This document shows, piece by piece, positions 1-9,220 of a DNA stretch of 64,000 bases (positions are counted from its first letter, which is position 1; each line of letters opens with the position of its first letter). The notes under the pieces are model-generated. The model worked only from the letters and a program-made list of their open reading frames with translations, made no database searches and was not told where the DNA came from. Origin of the DNA: Roseomonas xinghualingensis (GTDB lineage: Bacteria; Pseudomonadota; Alphaproteobacteria; Acetobacterales; Acetobacteraceae); NCBI RefSeq assembly GCF_025791835.1, contig NZ_JAOXLP010000004.1:1-64000 (forward strand), written 5' to 3'. Both the position numbers and the translations under genes were made by a program.

Positions 1-363
1 GGCCGCGCGGCGCGAAAGCCCGCCCTCCACTGCCCTAACGACGCGGCTGCGAAGATCCTCCGATAAGGTCCGGCCCATCCATGCTGGCCTCCCTACCAGC
101 CATCAGGGTGAATCAGATCGTCGCCGCGTCGGGCAAGAATATTCGAATCAGATCGCTCGGATCATGCTCTAGCTCGCGCTCAAGGTCGATCCGGCTGCCG
201 ACGGCGCGGCGGACGGCCAGCGGGGGTGGGCCAGGCTCGGAAGATCCGGCCATGCACACCCACCCCGACCTGCGGGGCCTCCTCGGCAGGCCCGGTCTCG
301 CTGCAGCCGTGGTCGGCACGATGCGGCGGCATCCCACCTTCAATCCCTCCAGAAGGACTAAGG
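1..363. other. Window start, no gene recognised
   Basis: Both strands have open frames here, but none gives a recognisable protein and they overlap each other on opposite strands without a ribosome binding site. The right end holds the leader of the alpha/beta hydrolase gene, including an AAGGA ribosome binding site at about 353-357. I see nothing else that can be supported. Confidence 0.5.
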
Positions 364-1203
364 ATGATGAGCACGATCACCACGCAGGATGGCACGCAGA
401 TCTTCTACAAGGACTGGGGTCCCAAGGATGCCCAGCCCCTTGTCTTCCATCACGGCTGGCCCCTGAGCGCCGACGACTGGGATACGCAGGTGCTCTATTT
501 CCTGGACAAGGGCTACCGCGTCGTCGCCCATGACCGGCGCGGCCACGGGCGCTCCAGTCAGGTTGGCGACGGGCACGACATGGACCACTACGCCGCCGAC
601 ATCGCCTCCGTCGTGGCACATCTTGGCCTGAGGAACGCGGTCCATATCGGCCATTCCACCGGCGGCGGCGAGGCGACGCGCTATGTTGCCCGCCACGGTC
701 AGGACCAGGGGCGCGTGGCGAAGCTCGTCCTGATCGGTGCCGTGCCGCCGATCATGGTGAGGACAGAGGCAAATCCCGGTGGCCTTCCGGTTGAGGTGTT
801 CGACGGCTTACGCCAGCAGCTTGCCGCCAATCGTGCGCAGTTCTACCTCGACCTCGCCTGCGGCCCTTTCTACGGCTTCAACCGGCCAGACGTGCAGGCC
901 TCTCAGGGCGTGATCCAGAACTGGTGCCGCCAAGGCATGATGGGCGGCGCCAAGGCGCACTATGATGGGATCAAGGCCTTTTCGGAAACCGACTTCACCG
1001 AGGACCTGAGGGCTATCGACGTGCCGACGCTGGTAATGCACGGCGATGACGACCAGATCGTGCCGATCGCCGACTCCGCGCCACTCTCGGTGAAGCTCCT
1101 GAAGGGCGGGACCCTCAAGGTCTACGAGACCTTCCCGCATGGCATGTGCACGACGAAAGCGGATGTGGTGAACCCAGACCTCCTCGCCTTCATCCGGGAC
1201 TGA
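364..1203 (+). CDS. Alpha/beta hydrolase, non-heme chloroperoxidase-like
   Basis: A 279-residue alpha/beta-hydrolase of the cofactor-free haloperoxidase/esterase group, which hydrolyses esters or perhydrolyses short acids in the cytoplasm. The sequence shows [11 protein letters not shown] (oxyanion region, about residues 29-39), the nucleophile elbow GHSTGG with Ser98, the acid in HGDDDQIVP (about Asp229) and the catalytic His259 in FPHGM; there is no signal peptide. The frame is open upstream to 226, but the start at 364 follows AAGGA closely and gives the usual family length. It stands alone, in the same orientation as nothing nearby. The true substrate cannot be read from sequence. Confidence 0.9.
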   Translation: MMSTITTQDGTQIFYKDWGPKDAQPLVFHHGWPLSADDWDTQVLYFLDKGYRVVAHDRRGHGRSSQVGDGHDMDHYAADIASVVAHLGLRNAVHIGHSTGGGEATRYVARHGQDQGRVAKLVLIGAVPPIMVRTEANPGGLPVEVFDGLRQQLAANRAQFYLDLACGPFYGFNRPDVQASQGVIQNWCRQGMMGGAKAHYDGIKAFSETDFTEDLRAIDVPTLVMHGDDDQIVPIADSAPLSVKLLKGGTLKVYETFPHGMCTTKADVVNPDLLAFIRD

Positions 1204-1272
1204 ATGCGGCTGCTCGAAAGCATGCGAAACAGCCACGCGGATATTCATTCGGCCGCGATGCGGCACTGACGG

Positions 1273-1388
1273 TCGTGCTTCCCGCCGTCGAGACCGGCAT
1301 CGCGTACGAACTGGCCGGCCAGGTCCCTGTCGTCCATGTCCACCACACGTCGTTTTCCTGGACAAAGCGTGAGCGATGGCTGACGTGA
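1273..1388 (+). pseudogene. Possible N-terminal remnant of an alpha/beta hydrolase
   Basis: The translation reads VETGIAYELAGQ followed by VPVVHVHHTSFSW and a stop, which resembles the first beta strands and oxyanion loop of alpha/beta hydrolases (usually IAYEVAGQGPPVVLVHG). A base or two appears to be missing between GQ and PVV, the HG motif is HH, and nothing of the rest of the fold follows. It could be a leftover of a second hydrolase gene. The stretch is short, so chance resemblance is possible. Confidence 0.3.
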
Positions 1389-1437
1389 TCGATTGTGCAG
1401 ACCAGGAGACCTAACCAAGCATCCAGAAAATCAATCG

Positions 1438-1788
1438 TCACCTCGCACGATGAAAGACCATGCCTCCATGATACAGTACGTCGCCGACAAACCTTCCGTC
1501 AGCGGTAAAGCCGGTATCGTCCCAGTAGAAGATGTCATCACCTCGAACTTCATAGCGCCCGCGATAGGCGCTCTCCCGATTACCCCGCGCTTCGTCATAG
1601 CGGCTGTTGGGGAGAAGGTTATGCCGGACATACCCATCGGCAGTGACCCACATACCGACATAGGGATGGTTTTGCCTCGCGGTGGCGGGCGCCGCCGGCT
1701 GAACCGTCATCTCGGCATGGCCTTTCGGGAGGTTTATGAATGCAGCACCGGCAACAAGAGCAATCTCGAAAATTCGAATGCGGCTCAT
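1438..1788 (-). CDS. Secreted Atu4866-like protein
   Basis: A 116-residue protein with an N-terminal hydrophobic export signal (about residues 1-25, ending near GHA) and a mature part beginning HPYVGMWVTADGYVRHNL, containing YDEARGNRESAYRGRY and DDTGFTADGRF. These are the hallmark segments of the Atu4866 family, a small beta-rich domain of unknown function known from Agrobacterium and often found near CMD and SDR genes. Its ATG overlaps the stop of the upstream carboxymuconolactone-decarboxylase-like gene (ATGA), so the two are probably translationally coupled. No enzymatic role can be assigned. Confidence 0.85.
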   Translation of the reverse strand: MSRIRIFEIALVAGAAFINLPKGHAEMTVQPAAPATARQNHPYVGMWVTADGYVRHNLLPNSRYDEARGNRESAYRGRYEVRGDDIFYWDDTGFTADGRFVGDVLYHGGMVFHRAR

Positions 1789-2273
1789 GGCGGTGCCCTG
1801 CGATCACCCGTAGAAGCAACCCGCCGTTCGGCGAGAAGATCGGACAGAACCTGCGAGGCAGCGATCGCCCGTGGGAAGCCAGCCGGAACCGTGATCATAT
1901 AGATGATCTCCTTCAGCTCCTCCTCGGAAACTCCGATATTCAGAGCGTAACCGGCGTGGACCTTCATAAAGGCCGTTTCGCCCAGAGCCGCGAAGGCGGC
2001 GACCGCCGCCAACTGGCGTGTGCGGTTGTCGAGGCCGGACCTCGACCACACGTCGCCAAGCGCATAAGCCTCCGTCGCCTCGGCGAGGAAGGGAAACTCC
2101 GACCGCATACGCTCCAACGTCCGCTGAGGGACGCCGCCATTGAGACTACGGACGACCGCGTCACCGCGGCTCTGACGTTCCTCGGTCGTCTGCGCAAAAA
2201 GGGAAGCAGAGGGTACTGAAAGGCACAGTACTGCAGCGCCCGCGCGCAGAAGTGCATTCAGGTAAATGCGCAT
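1785..2273 (-). CDS. Secreted carboxymuconolactone decarboxylase family protein
   Basis: A 162-residue protein with a signal peptide (residues 1 to about 27, cleavage near LFAQ) followed by an all-helical CMD/AhpD-like domain. Typical segments are RTRQLAAVAAFAALGE, VHAGYALNIGVSEEELKEII and VPAGFPRAIAA. The family includes gamma-carboxymuconolactone decarboxylase and AhpD peroxidase; the AhpD CxxC pair is absent, so redox activity is unlikely. It sits between the SDR gene (11-nucleotide gap) and the Atu4866-like gene (4-base overlap), forming a three-gene operon read leftward under the divergent LysR regulator. The substrate is unknown. Confidence 0.87.
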   Translation of the reverse strand: MRIYLNALLRAGAAVLCLSVPSASLFAQTTEERQSRGDAVVRSLNGGVPQRTLERMRSEFPFLAEATEAYALGDVWSRSGLDNRTRQLAAVAAFAALGETAFMKVHAGYALNIGVSEEELKEIIYMITVPAGFPRAIAASQVLSDLLAERRVASTGDRRAPP

Positions 2274-2283
2274 TGCGGTCTCT

Positions 2284-3000
2284 TCAAGCGCTGGCGGTAG
2301 GGCGAACGACGATATCGCTTACATCGACATCATCCGGCTGCTCGATGGCAAAACGTACCGCCCGGGCGATCGCGTCAGGCTGAAGCGCAATGGATCGATA
2401 GGATCTCATCGCCTCGGCTGCCACGGGATCGGTTATAGTCCCAGCAAGCTCACTCTCCACCACCCCCGGATAGATGCAGGTTACCCGGATCTTATCATTC
2501 TCCTGCCGCAGTCCATCGGAAATCGCGCGCACAGCATATTTCGTCGCACAGTAGACAGCAGCAGTCGGCGAGACGCTCAGACCACCTATAGAGGATATGT
2601 TGATGATCTGCCCCGCGCCTCGCGCTGTCATCTCGGGCAGCACTGCGGCAATGCCGTAAAGCACGCCCTTGATGTTGACATCGATCATCCGGTCCCACTC
2701 ATCGACCTTCAGCGATGCCATAAGTGAGAGCGGCATGACGCCGGCATTGTTGACAATGACGTCGATCTGCCCGAATCGCTCCCGTGCTGCCTCTGCAAAG
2801 GCGGCGACATCGGATCGGTCGGTTACGTCAAGGCGGCGGATGATGACCTCGCCGGGCAGCGCATCCGCCAGATCCTGGAGCCGGTCAGTCCGGCGCGCGC
2901 CGAGCACGATCTTTGCGCCAGCACGAGCCAATTCACGCGCAATGCCAGCACCGATTCCGCTGGAAGCTCCTGTGATAAGAACGACTTTGTCGAGGGACAT
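2284..3000 (-). CDS. SDR family oxidoreductase
   Basis: A 238-residue classical short-chain dehydrogenase. It has the nucleotide-binding TGASSGIG (residues 10-17), the NNAG motif (about 87-90), the catalytic Ser in NISSIGG, and YCATK with the active Tyr and Lys (YxxxK) near residues 150-154. Arg after the second strand (GARRTD) suggests NADP(H) preference. It is the first gene of the leftward SDR-CMD-Atu4866 operon and divergent from a LysR gene 105 bases away, the usual arrangement for a regulator controlling its neighbour. Similar proteins reduce ketones or serine-like substrates; the substrate cannot be fixed. Confidence 0.92.
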   Translation of the reverse strand: MSLDKVVLITGASSGIGAGIARELARAGAKIVLGARRTDRLQDLADALPGEVIIRRLDVTDRSDVAAFAEAARERFGQIDVIVNNAGVMPLSLMASLKVDEWDRMIDVNIKGVLYGIAAVLPEMTARGAGQIINISSIGGLSVSPTAAVYCATKYAVRAISDGLRQENDKIRVTCIYPGVVESELAGTITDPVAAEAMRSYRSIALQPDAIARAVRFAIEQPDDVDVSDIVVRPTASA

Positions 3001-3105
3001 TGCTTCATCTCCTGGCAGCTTTCACGTGTTGCCTGGAAGATAATTCCGCATAATTGTTTTAATAAGGACACAATGACTTACCACACTGGCAAGCCGGCCT
3101 AACCA

Positions 3106-4080
3106 ATGGAACCTGACCTCAATGCGCTCGCCGTTTTCGCTCTGGTGGCGGAGGAGCGAAACTTTCGAGCGGCAGCCGACCGGATCGGCGTGACCCGTTC
3201 GGCCGTCAGTCAGACGATCCGCCGCCTTGAGGAAAGCCTTGGCCTCGCGCTGGTTCAGCGCACGACGCGCAGCGTCAGCCTTACGGAAGCTGGCGAGCAG
3301 TTGTACGCGGAGATCGCACCGGCCATTGCCGATATGCGGGCTGCGGTCGGCAAGGCCGAAACACTGAGAGGGGGCCCGCGTGGACAGTTACGCCTGGCCG
3401 TCTCGTCGATCGCGGAACGCTTCCTCTCGGGACCGATGCTGGCGTCCTTCGCCAAGGACAATCCGGAGGTGCAACTAGATATCACCGTGACCGACGAAGA
3501 GTTCGACATTGTCGCCGAGGGTTATGACGCCGGCGTCCGCCTTGGCGAGGTGATCGAGCAGGACATGGTCGCAGTATCAGTAGCAGGAAAGGAGCGACAA
3601 CTGGCTGTCTGCGCGCCTTCCTATCGTGACCGGTGCGGCGTTCCGTCACATCCCGCGCAACTTGCTTCGCACCGCTGCATCGGCTGGCGTCCAACGCCGA
3701 AATCTGCCCCCTATCGCTGGGAATTCGCTGAGGGTGGCAAGGAATTCAGCGTTGCCGTCAGGCCGGAGATCACCACGAACGATATGGCATTGATGATCAA
3801 GCTCGCGGCGGCCGGCGCGGGTATCACCTTTGGCATGGAAGACAGCTTTCGTTCCTCGATCCAGCGTGGCGAGCTCATAGCGATCCTTGAGGAGTATTGC
3901 CCATACTTTTCTGGTTTCTACCTTTATTATCCAAGCCGCCGGAATCTTGCGCCCAAACTGCGTGCCCTCATCGAGCACGTCCAGCGCTGGAAATCACATT
4001 GCATTACGTCTGCACTACAGACCGAACATCCCGTTACCCCACCCCGGCGGCAGGCTCCCAGGGCCACGAGGGGGGGCTGA
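3106..4080 (+). CDS. LysR family transcriptional regulator
   Basis: A 324-residue LysR-type regulator. The N-terminal winged helix-turn-helix (residues 1-60) shows FRAAADRIGVTRSAVSQTIR and LEESLGLALVQRTTR; a periplasmic-binding-like effector domain follows from about residue 90 (GQLRLAVSSIAERF, GYDAGVRLGE). It belongs to the group typified by AaeR/DmlR-like regulators next to SDR operons. It is divergent from the SDR operon and probably controls it. The last 25 residues (after HVQRWKSH) are proline- and arginine-rich and extend beyond the usual LysR end, so the C-terminus may have been changed by a frameshift or rearrangement. Confidence 0.9.
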   Translation: MEPDLNALAVFALVAEERNFRAAADRIGVTRSAVSQTIRRLEESLGLALVQRTTRSVSLTEAGEQLYAEIAPAIADMRAAVGKAETLRGGPRGQLRLAVSSIAERFLSGPMLASFAKDNPEVQLDITVTDEEFDIVAEGYDAGVRLGEVIEQDMVAVSVAGKERQLAVCAPSYRDRCGVPSHPAQLASHRCIGWRPTPKSAPYRWEFAEGGKEFSVAVRPEITTNDMALMIKLAAAGAGITFGMEDSFRSSIQRGELIAILEEYCPYFSGFYLYYPSRRNLAPKLRALIEHVQRWKSHCITSALQTEHPVTPPRRQAPRATRGG

Positions 4081-4308
4081 GGACCAACCCGCAGACCAGC
4101 AGCCCTGCTCAGGCTCCTACTGCCAACGCAGGGCACTCAAGAGCATGGCCGACAGAACCACAAGCTGTGCCACACCGCCTCTTGCTGGATCGGCTGCAGG
4201 ACGCGAGCGCTCTGGACCAGAGCCGCGCTGCACTCGCCAGCGCCAGCCGACCTGCGGATCGACGGCGCCCCGGTCGGGCCAAGGCGCGCCGTCACTGCCC
4301 CTGGGATG

Positions 4309-5733
4309 CTACTTCCGATTTGCCCCGTGAAGATGCCTATCCCCAATGTCCCACCAGATCCCAGCCATAAGGCCAAGCCCCTCGCGAAGCAGCGGCGCCA
4401 GGGCGTGCTCATCCGGACCGTGCTGGTTGCAGCCGGCATAGCTATTGGGGATCCACATCACCGGTACGCCCAGCTCCTCCTGGAAGATGTCCGAAGGATT
4501 GGAGCCTGAGGAATTCGGTATGATGTTGGGCGCTTGCCCTGAGGTGCGCTGCATCGAAGCGGCAACCGCCCTGACCCAGGGGTGATCGGGATCGGTTCTG
4601 GACGCGCTGAACATGTCTCGCTCCATCACCGGCACGATCTGGACCTCCGGAAAGCCTTGCGTATCAAGATGACGCCGCAGGGCCGGGATGATGTCGTCGC
4701 CTCTCACATCCACCGTATGGCGAACCTGCAGGCGTGCGCGCGCCTCGGGCTGCACGGCGTTGGTGGGCGCGTCGGGATGCCCGGTGATGGCAGCGAGAAC
4801 GATCACGCTGGTCCAGGCAAAGATCCGCTCCGTCACGCTCATGCCGGGTTCGCCCCATCCGGGATCAGGAACCGGCGTGCCCGGCACCTCTTCCAGCACC
4901 AGGTTGTTGCATGCCTCGCGGACGGAGGATGGCACGCTGGCAGGCAGCCAACCATCGACGAGAATGCGGCCACTGCGAGTGACGATGCTGGAGAGGGCAT
5001 GGGCAAGGATGAAGCCGGGATCAGCAAGTACGCCGCCCCAATGGCCGGAATGGGCGGCGTGCTCGCGCAGTTTTACCACGAGATCAAAGGCCACACCGCC
5101 GCGGGCGCCCAGCTTCAGGTCGGGCATGAAGGTGGTCTGCCGTGGGCCATCGAGACCAATGAAGGCATCGGCGGAGACCAGCGCGGCATCGCGGCGTAGC
5201 AGGTCACGCAGCCCAGGTGATCCGGCCTCCTCCCCCGTCTCGACGAAGACCTTGGCGTTGAAGCCCAGGAACCCGCGCTCCTCGATGAGGGCCCGCAATG
5301 CCTGGATCGCGATCAGGTGCTGGCCCTTGTTGTCAACGGTCCCGCGGCCGTACCAACGATCGCCTTCCACCACCACCTGCCAGGGATCCAGCCCCGCGCG
5401 CCACTTCCCGGGAAGGCCGCGCACCACATCGCCATGGCCATAGATCAGCACCGTCGGCAGCGCAGGGTCCTCGATTCGGCTGGCCAGCAGGACGGGGCCG
5501 CGATTCGGTCGCGGGTTTTCGAGAATGACAGACTCGAACCCCATACCTTCGAACTCAGGCGCAAGAGCGTCGGCACAGTAACGGCGGAGTTCGTCCACGC
5601 TGTCCGGCATCTGGCTCTCGGAGCGAACCGCCACGAGGCGGCGCAGCGCCGCGAGATAACGCCCTTCATCGAAATATCCCTGGGCTCGCGCAATCGCACC
5701 CTCCCGACTGCCTCTCTCGTGCCTCACCGACAT
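4309..5733 (-). CDS. M20 family metallopeptidase
   Basis: A 474-residue di-zinc peptidase/deacylase of the M20 (ArgE/DapE/CPG2) family. Metal and catalytic motifs are visible: IYGHGDVV (His ligand and Asp), GRGTVDNKG (bridging Asp), VETGEEAGS (catalytic and ligand Glu), and the C-terminal HGPDEH. The dimerisation lid lies between. The frame is open to 5850, but the ATG at 5733 follows a GGAAAGGGCGG ribosome binding site, and the upstream part would overlap the divergent gene. It is head to head with the peptide importer operon, whose last gene is another M20 enzyme, so it probably cleaves the imported peptides or N-acyl amino acids. Confidence 0.9.
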   Translation of the reverse strand: MSVRHERGSREGAIARAQGYFDEGRYLAALRRLVAVRSESQMPDSVDELRRYCADALAPEFEGMGFESVILENPRPNRGPVLLASRIEDPALPTVLIYGHGDVVRGLPGKWRAGLDPWQVVVEGDRWYGRGTVDNKGQHLIAIQALRALIEERGFLGFNAKVFVETGEEAGSPGLRDLLRRDAALVSADAFIGLDGPRQTTFMPDLKLGARGGVAFDLVVKLREHAAHSGHWGGVLADPGFILAHALSSIVTRSGRILVDGWLPASVPSSVREACNNLVLEEVPGTPVPDPGWGEPGMSVTERIFAWTSVIVLAAITGHPDAPTNAVQPEARARLQVRHTVDVRGDDIIPALRRHLDTQGFPEVQIVPVMERDMFSASRTDPDHPWVRAVAASMQRTSGQAPNIIPNSSGSNPSDIFQEELGVPVMWIPNSYAGCNQHGPDEHALAPLLREGLGLMAGIWWDIGDRHLHGANRK

Positions 5734-5806
5734 GCCCGTCCGCCCTTTCCGTTTTCTCGGTGACAGGCATGGTTGCATTGGCCGACAGGTTGTGAAAGCG
5801 TTAACA

Positions 5807-5825
5807 GACCGGTTTCGGACCGGTC
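5807..5825. promoter_or_regulatory. Inverted repeat between M20 gene and importer operon
   Basis: GACCGGT and ACCGGTC form a perfect 7-base inverted repeat with a 5-base spacer (TTCGG), 24 bases before the start of the solute-binding protein and within the 116-base divergent gap. It may be an operator shared by both directions or a small leader hairpin. No regulator gene is adjacent, so the protein that would bind it is unknown. Confidence 0.45.
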
Positions 5826-5849
5826 GTTCTTTGGGCGGGAGAGTAATCA

Positions 5850-7370
5850 ATGGGGCTCGTTGCGCGTCTTTCAGCCGCGGCAGCGCTGCTGTGCAGCCTC
5901 ACTGCCGGCGCTCAAGCCGGACCTGCCGACAACACGCTGCGCTGGGCGTCGGATAGTGAGCCGGCAAACATCATCCCTTACCAGAACACTGTCCGAGAGG
6001 GCGTGGTGATGGGGTACCTCATCTGGGACGCGCCCACCTACCGCGATCCGGCGACCGGGGAATACAAGCCGCATCTGGCTGAATCGGCCCGCATGGTGGA
6101 CGACACCACGATCGAGCTGCGCATCCGCGAGGGGGTGGTCGCGCATAACGGCGAGACTGTGGACGCGCAGGACGTGGCGGACACCGTCAACATCATGCTC
6201 GATCCCGCCAATCGCATCGTGAACTTTCAGCGTATCACCTGGCTGTCGGGAGCCGAGGTGGTGGATTCCCGCACCGTCCGGCTGAAGATGAAGGAGTCCT
6301 TCGGACCCTGGCAGGAGTACCTGACCAACGTCGTCATCATGCCGAGCGACTACCTGAAGCGCGTCGGCCTGGAGGGCATGGCCCGCGAACCGGTCGGCAC
6401 GGGCCCCTATCGCGTCACGGAACTGGCGCCAGGCCGGCAAACCGTGCTTCAGCGCTTCGACGGGTATTTTGGCGGCGCGAAGGGTCAGCCTGCCATCGAG
6501 CGCCTGATCTTCCGCCGGATCCCGGAAGCGAATACCCGCATGGCCGAGTTGCTGACCGGTGGCCTGGACTGGATCTGGCGGGTCCAGCCCGATCAGGCAC
6601 GGAATCTCCGGAGCCGACGCAACCTGACCATCGCCAGCGGCGAGACGGTGCGCATCGTCTACATGGCGATGGATGCCGGTGGCCGAACGGGGCAGGAGAA
6701 CAACCCGGTGACGGATCTGAGGGTCCGCCGGGCGATCGCTCACGCGATCGACAGGCCGGGGATCGTCCGAAATCTGGTGGGAGAGGGCGCAAACGTGTTG
6801 CACACGCCCTGCCATCCCGAGCAGTTCGGCTGCACCCAGGAGGGCATCACGCGCTACGAGTACGATCCAGCGCGAGCCCGGGCCCTTCTGGCCGAGGCTG
6901 GTTATCCAAACGGCTTCGACATCTCGCTCCAGGCTTATCGTGACCGGCCATGGGTTGAAGCCGTGATCGGCCAGTTGCGCGCGGTGGGCATTCGCGCCCG
7001 CCTAGACTGGGTGCAGGCTGACACCTTTTCCTCGGATGTCAGGGACGGGAAGGTACGGCTGAACCTGGGAGCCTGGGGTTCGACCTCGCTCTACGACGTG
7101 GCGGCTATCACCTCCTACTTCTTCAAGAACACGCCGAACGACATGGCGCGGGACGGCGAGGTAGCCCAGTTGCTGGAACGTGGCGACCGGGCAACCGATC
7201 CACAGGTCCGGCTCGGTGCCTATGTTCCGGCCATCCAACGCATCACCGAGCAGGCCTATTGGCTGCCCCTGTGGACCTATCCGCTGACCTACGCATTCAA
7301 CAGCCAACTCGAATTCCAACCCTCGGCGGACGAAGTGCCCCGCTTCTTCCTGTCGCGCTGGAAGCGCTGA
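5850..7370 (+). CDS. Peptide/nickel-type ABC transporter solute-binding protein
   Basis: A 506-residue family-5 extracytoplasmic solute-binding protein (DppA/OppA/NikA fold), exported by a signal peptide (residues 1-23, cleaved after AQA). Typical segments are LRWASDSEPANIIPYQ at the mature N-terminus, PHLAESARMVDD and EPVGTGPYRVTE, followed by VRRAIAHAIDR. It captures the substrate in the periplasm for the two permeases and two ATPases encoded immediately downstream (7-base gap to the first permease). The substrate class is probably di- or oligopeptides, given the flanking M20 peptidases; opines or glycosides cannot be excluded. Confidence 0.93.
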   Translation: MGLVARLSAAAALLCSLTAGAQAGPADNTLRWASDSEPANIIPYQNTVREGVVMGYLIWDAPTYRDPATGEYKPHLAESARMVDDTTIELRIREGVVAHNGETVDAQDVADTVNIMLDPANRIVNFQRITWLSGAEVVDSRTVRLKMKESFGPWQEYLTNVVIMPSDYLKRVGLEGMAREPVGTGPYRVTELAPGRQTVLQRFDGYFGGAKGQPAIERLIFRRIPEANTRMAELLTGGLDWIWRVQPDQARNLRSRRNLTIASGETVRIVYMAMDAGGRTGQENNPVTDLRVRRAIAHAIDRPGIVRNLVGEGANVLHTPCHPEQFGCTQEGITRYEYDPARARALLAEAGYPNGFDISLQAYRDRPWVEAVIGQLRAVGIRARLDWVQADTFSSDVRDGKVRLNLGAWGSTSLYDVAAITSYFFKNTPNDMARDGEVAQLLERGDRATDPQVRLGAYVPAIQRITEQAYWLPLWTYPLTYAFNSQLEFQPSADEVPRFFLSRWKR

Positions 7371-7377
7371 GGCGCGG

Positions 7378-8295
7378 ATGCTGCGCTTTGCGGCGAAGCG
7401 GCTGCTGCTGGCGCTCGCGGTTGCCTTCGCGGTCTCGGTGATTGCGTTCCTCCTGCTTCGGGTGTCAGGCGATCTGGCCGGCACGCTGGCGGGGGAAGAG
7501 GCCTCTCCCGAGGAGATCGAGCGCATCCGTGCGCTCTACGGGCTGAACCGGCCACTGGTCGCCCAGTATGGCGAGTGGCTTCTCCGCTCGCTCTCGGGTG
7601 ACCTCGGACGCTCGCTCTTCTACCCGGAGAGCGTCGCGGCCTTGATCCTGGACCGGCTTCCCAACACCACCATTCTCGCCAGTTGCGGGCTTGTCATCGC
7701 GCTCCTGCTTTCTATCCCGCTCGGCATGGTGGCGGCCCTGCGTCGAAACACCTGGATCGATCGCACGGCCCTGGGCCTGGCAGTACTGGGGCAGGCTATG
7801 CCGTCCTTCTGGTTTGCCTTGCTGCTGATCTTTTTCTTCGGCCTCACCCTGGGCTGGCTCCCCGTGTCTGGCACGGAGAGCCTTGCCAACTTCGTGCTGC
7901 CTGCCGTGGCGCTCGGATGGTTCTCCACCCCGGTCCTGATGCGGTTGACGCGCGCCGGAATGGTGGAGGTGCTCGCGGCCGACTACATCCGCACCGCTCA
8001 TGCGAAAGGGCTGCCTGTGCATGTGGTCCTGGTGAAGCACGCCCTGCGCAACGCGGTGGCGCCGGTGGTAGCGCTGGCTTCCGTGCAGTTCGGGAACATG
8101 CTCTCCGGATCAGTGGTGATCGAAACGGTCTTCGCTCTGCAAGGTATCGGCTATCTCGCCTGGGAAGCGATCTCCCGAAAGGACTTCCCGGTGGTGCAGG
8201 GCATTCTGCTGGTGGTCGCACTCTTCTACGTGCTGCTGACCCTTGTCTCGGACCTGCTGAACGCATGGCTCGATCCACGCATCAGGGGAGGCTGA
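7378..8295 (+). CDS. ABC transporter permease, DppB type
   Basis: A 305-residue inner-membrane permease with six predicted membrane segments. The first segment starts at residue 6 and a periplasmic loop carries the family signature RALYGLNRPLVAQYGEWL. The cytoplasmic EAA loop (ADYIRTAHAKGLPVHVVLVK, about residues 200-219) contacts the ATPases, and GSVVIETVFALQGIGYLAWE follows it. Binding-protein-dependent transport family of the dipeptide/oligopeptide/nickel class. It lies 7 bases after the binding protein and 1 base before the second permease, so the operon is tightly packed. Confidence 0.94.
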   Translation: MLRFAAKRLLLALAVAFAVSVIAFLLLRVSGDLAGTLAGEEASPEEIERIRALYGLNRPLVAQYGEWLLRSLSGDLGRSLFYPESVAALILDRLPNTTILASCGLVIALLLSIPLGMVAALRRNTWIDRTALGLAVLGQAMPSFWFALLLIFFFGLTLGWLPVSGTESLANFVLPAVALGWFSTPVLMRLTRAGMVEVLAADYIRTAHAKGLPVHVVLVKHALRNAVAPVVALASVQFGNMLSGSVVIETVFALQGIGYLAWEAISRKDFPVVQGILLVVALFYVLLTLVSDLLNAWLDPRIRGG

Positions 8296-8296
8296 C

Positions 8297-9220
8297 ATGA
8301 AACCTGCTCCCACCGCTTCTACTTCCGCCGAGGCAACCTCGCCGGAAGCAGTTCCGGTCGCATCCTCCAGCAGGAGGCGGTCGCGATGGCTGTCCAACCC
8401 AGGGCTCGTCGTGTCCGCACTTGTCCTTGTTACCATCGCGCTCCTGGCTGCCTTCGCGCCATGGATCGTGCCGCACGATCCCTATGCGCAGGCGCTGGAT
8501 GCCCGCATGCTGCCGCCCGCCTTCGTGGATCCGGAACGGGCGGACCCCGCTCACCTCCTTGGCACCGACAATCTCGGCCGGGATTACCTGTCCCGGCTGA
8601 TCTACGGGGCCCGCATCTCCTTGCTGATCGGGTTCTTCACCATGCTCGTCTCGGGCACGATCGGCACCGCGCTCGGCATCGCCGCCGGGTATTTCGGCGG
8701 TCGCACGGATTCGGTCGTCTCCTTCCTGATCACCACTCGCCTGTCCCTGCCGGTGGTAATGGTGGCCCTGGCCGTGGTGGCCGTTCTGGGCGGGTCCCTG
8801 GAGGTGGTGGTACTGGTGCTCGGGCTGCTGCTGTGGGACCGCTTCGCCGTGGTGATGCGCAGCGCCACCATGCAGGTGCGCGGGCGGGAATATGTAACCG
8901 CCGCACGGGCCATCGGCTGCTCGGTGCCACGTATCCTGTGGAGCGAGGTGCTGCCCAATGTCGTGTCGGGCCTCGTCGTGATCGCGAGCTATGAGATGGC
9001 GCAGGCCATCCTGCTGGAGGCGGCGCTCTCCTTCCTCGGCTTGGGCGTGCAGCCGCCGCTGCCCTCCTGGGGATTGATGGTGAGCGAGGCCAAGGAGCTC
9101 ATGCTTTTCGAACCATGGATGATCATGCTGCCCGGCGCCGCCATTTGCATCCTGGTCCTGGCGATCAACCTCCTGGGCGACGGCATCCGTGATGCGACCG
9201 CGCCGGAGGGACGCGCATGA
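8297..9220 (+). CDS. ABC transporter permease, DppC type
   Basis: A 307-residue second permease. A polar N-terminal extension (residues 1-35) precedes the OppC-like N-terminal segment, then HLLGTDNLGRDYLSRLIYGA, a signature of DppC/OppC proteins, and an EAA loop (REYVTAARAIGCSVPRILW). Six membrane spans in total are likely. Its last four bases overlap the first ATPase gene, indicating translational coupling. It forms the heterodimeric membrane channel with the preceding permease. Confidence 0.94.
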   Translation: MKPAPTASTSAEATSPEAVPVASSSRRRSRWLSNPGLVVSALVLVTIALLAAFAPWIVPHDPYAQALDARMLPPAFVDPERADPAHLLGTDNLGRDYLSRLIYGARISLLIGFFTMLVSGTIGTALGIAAGYFGGRTDSVVSFLITTRLSLPVVMVALAVVAVLGGSLEVVVLVLGLLLWDRFAVVMRSATMQVRGREYVTAARAIGCSVPRILWSEVLPNVVSGLVVIASYEMAQAILLEAALSFLGLGVQPPLPSWGLMVSEAKELMLFEPWMIMLPGAAICILVLAINLLGDGIRDATAPEGRA

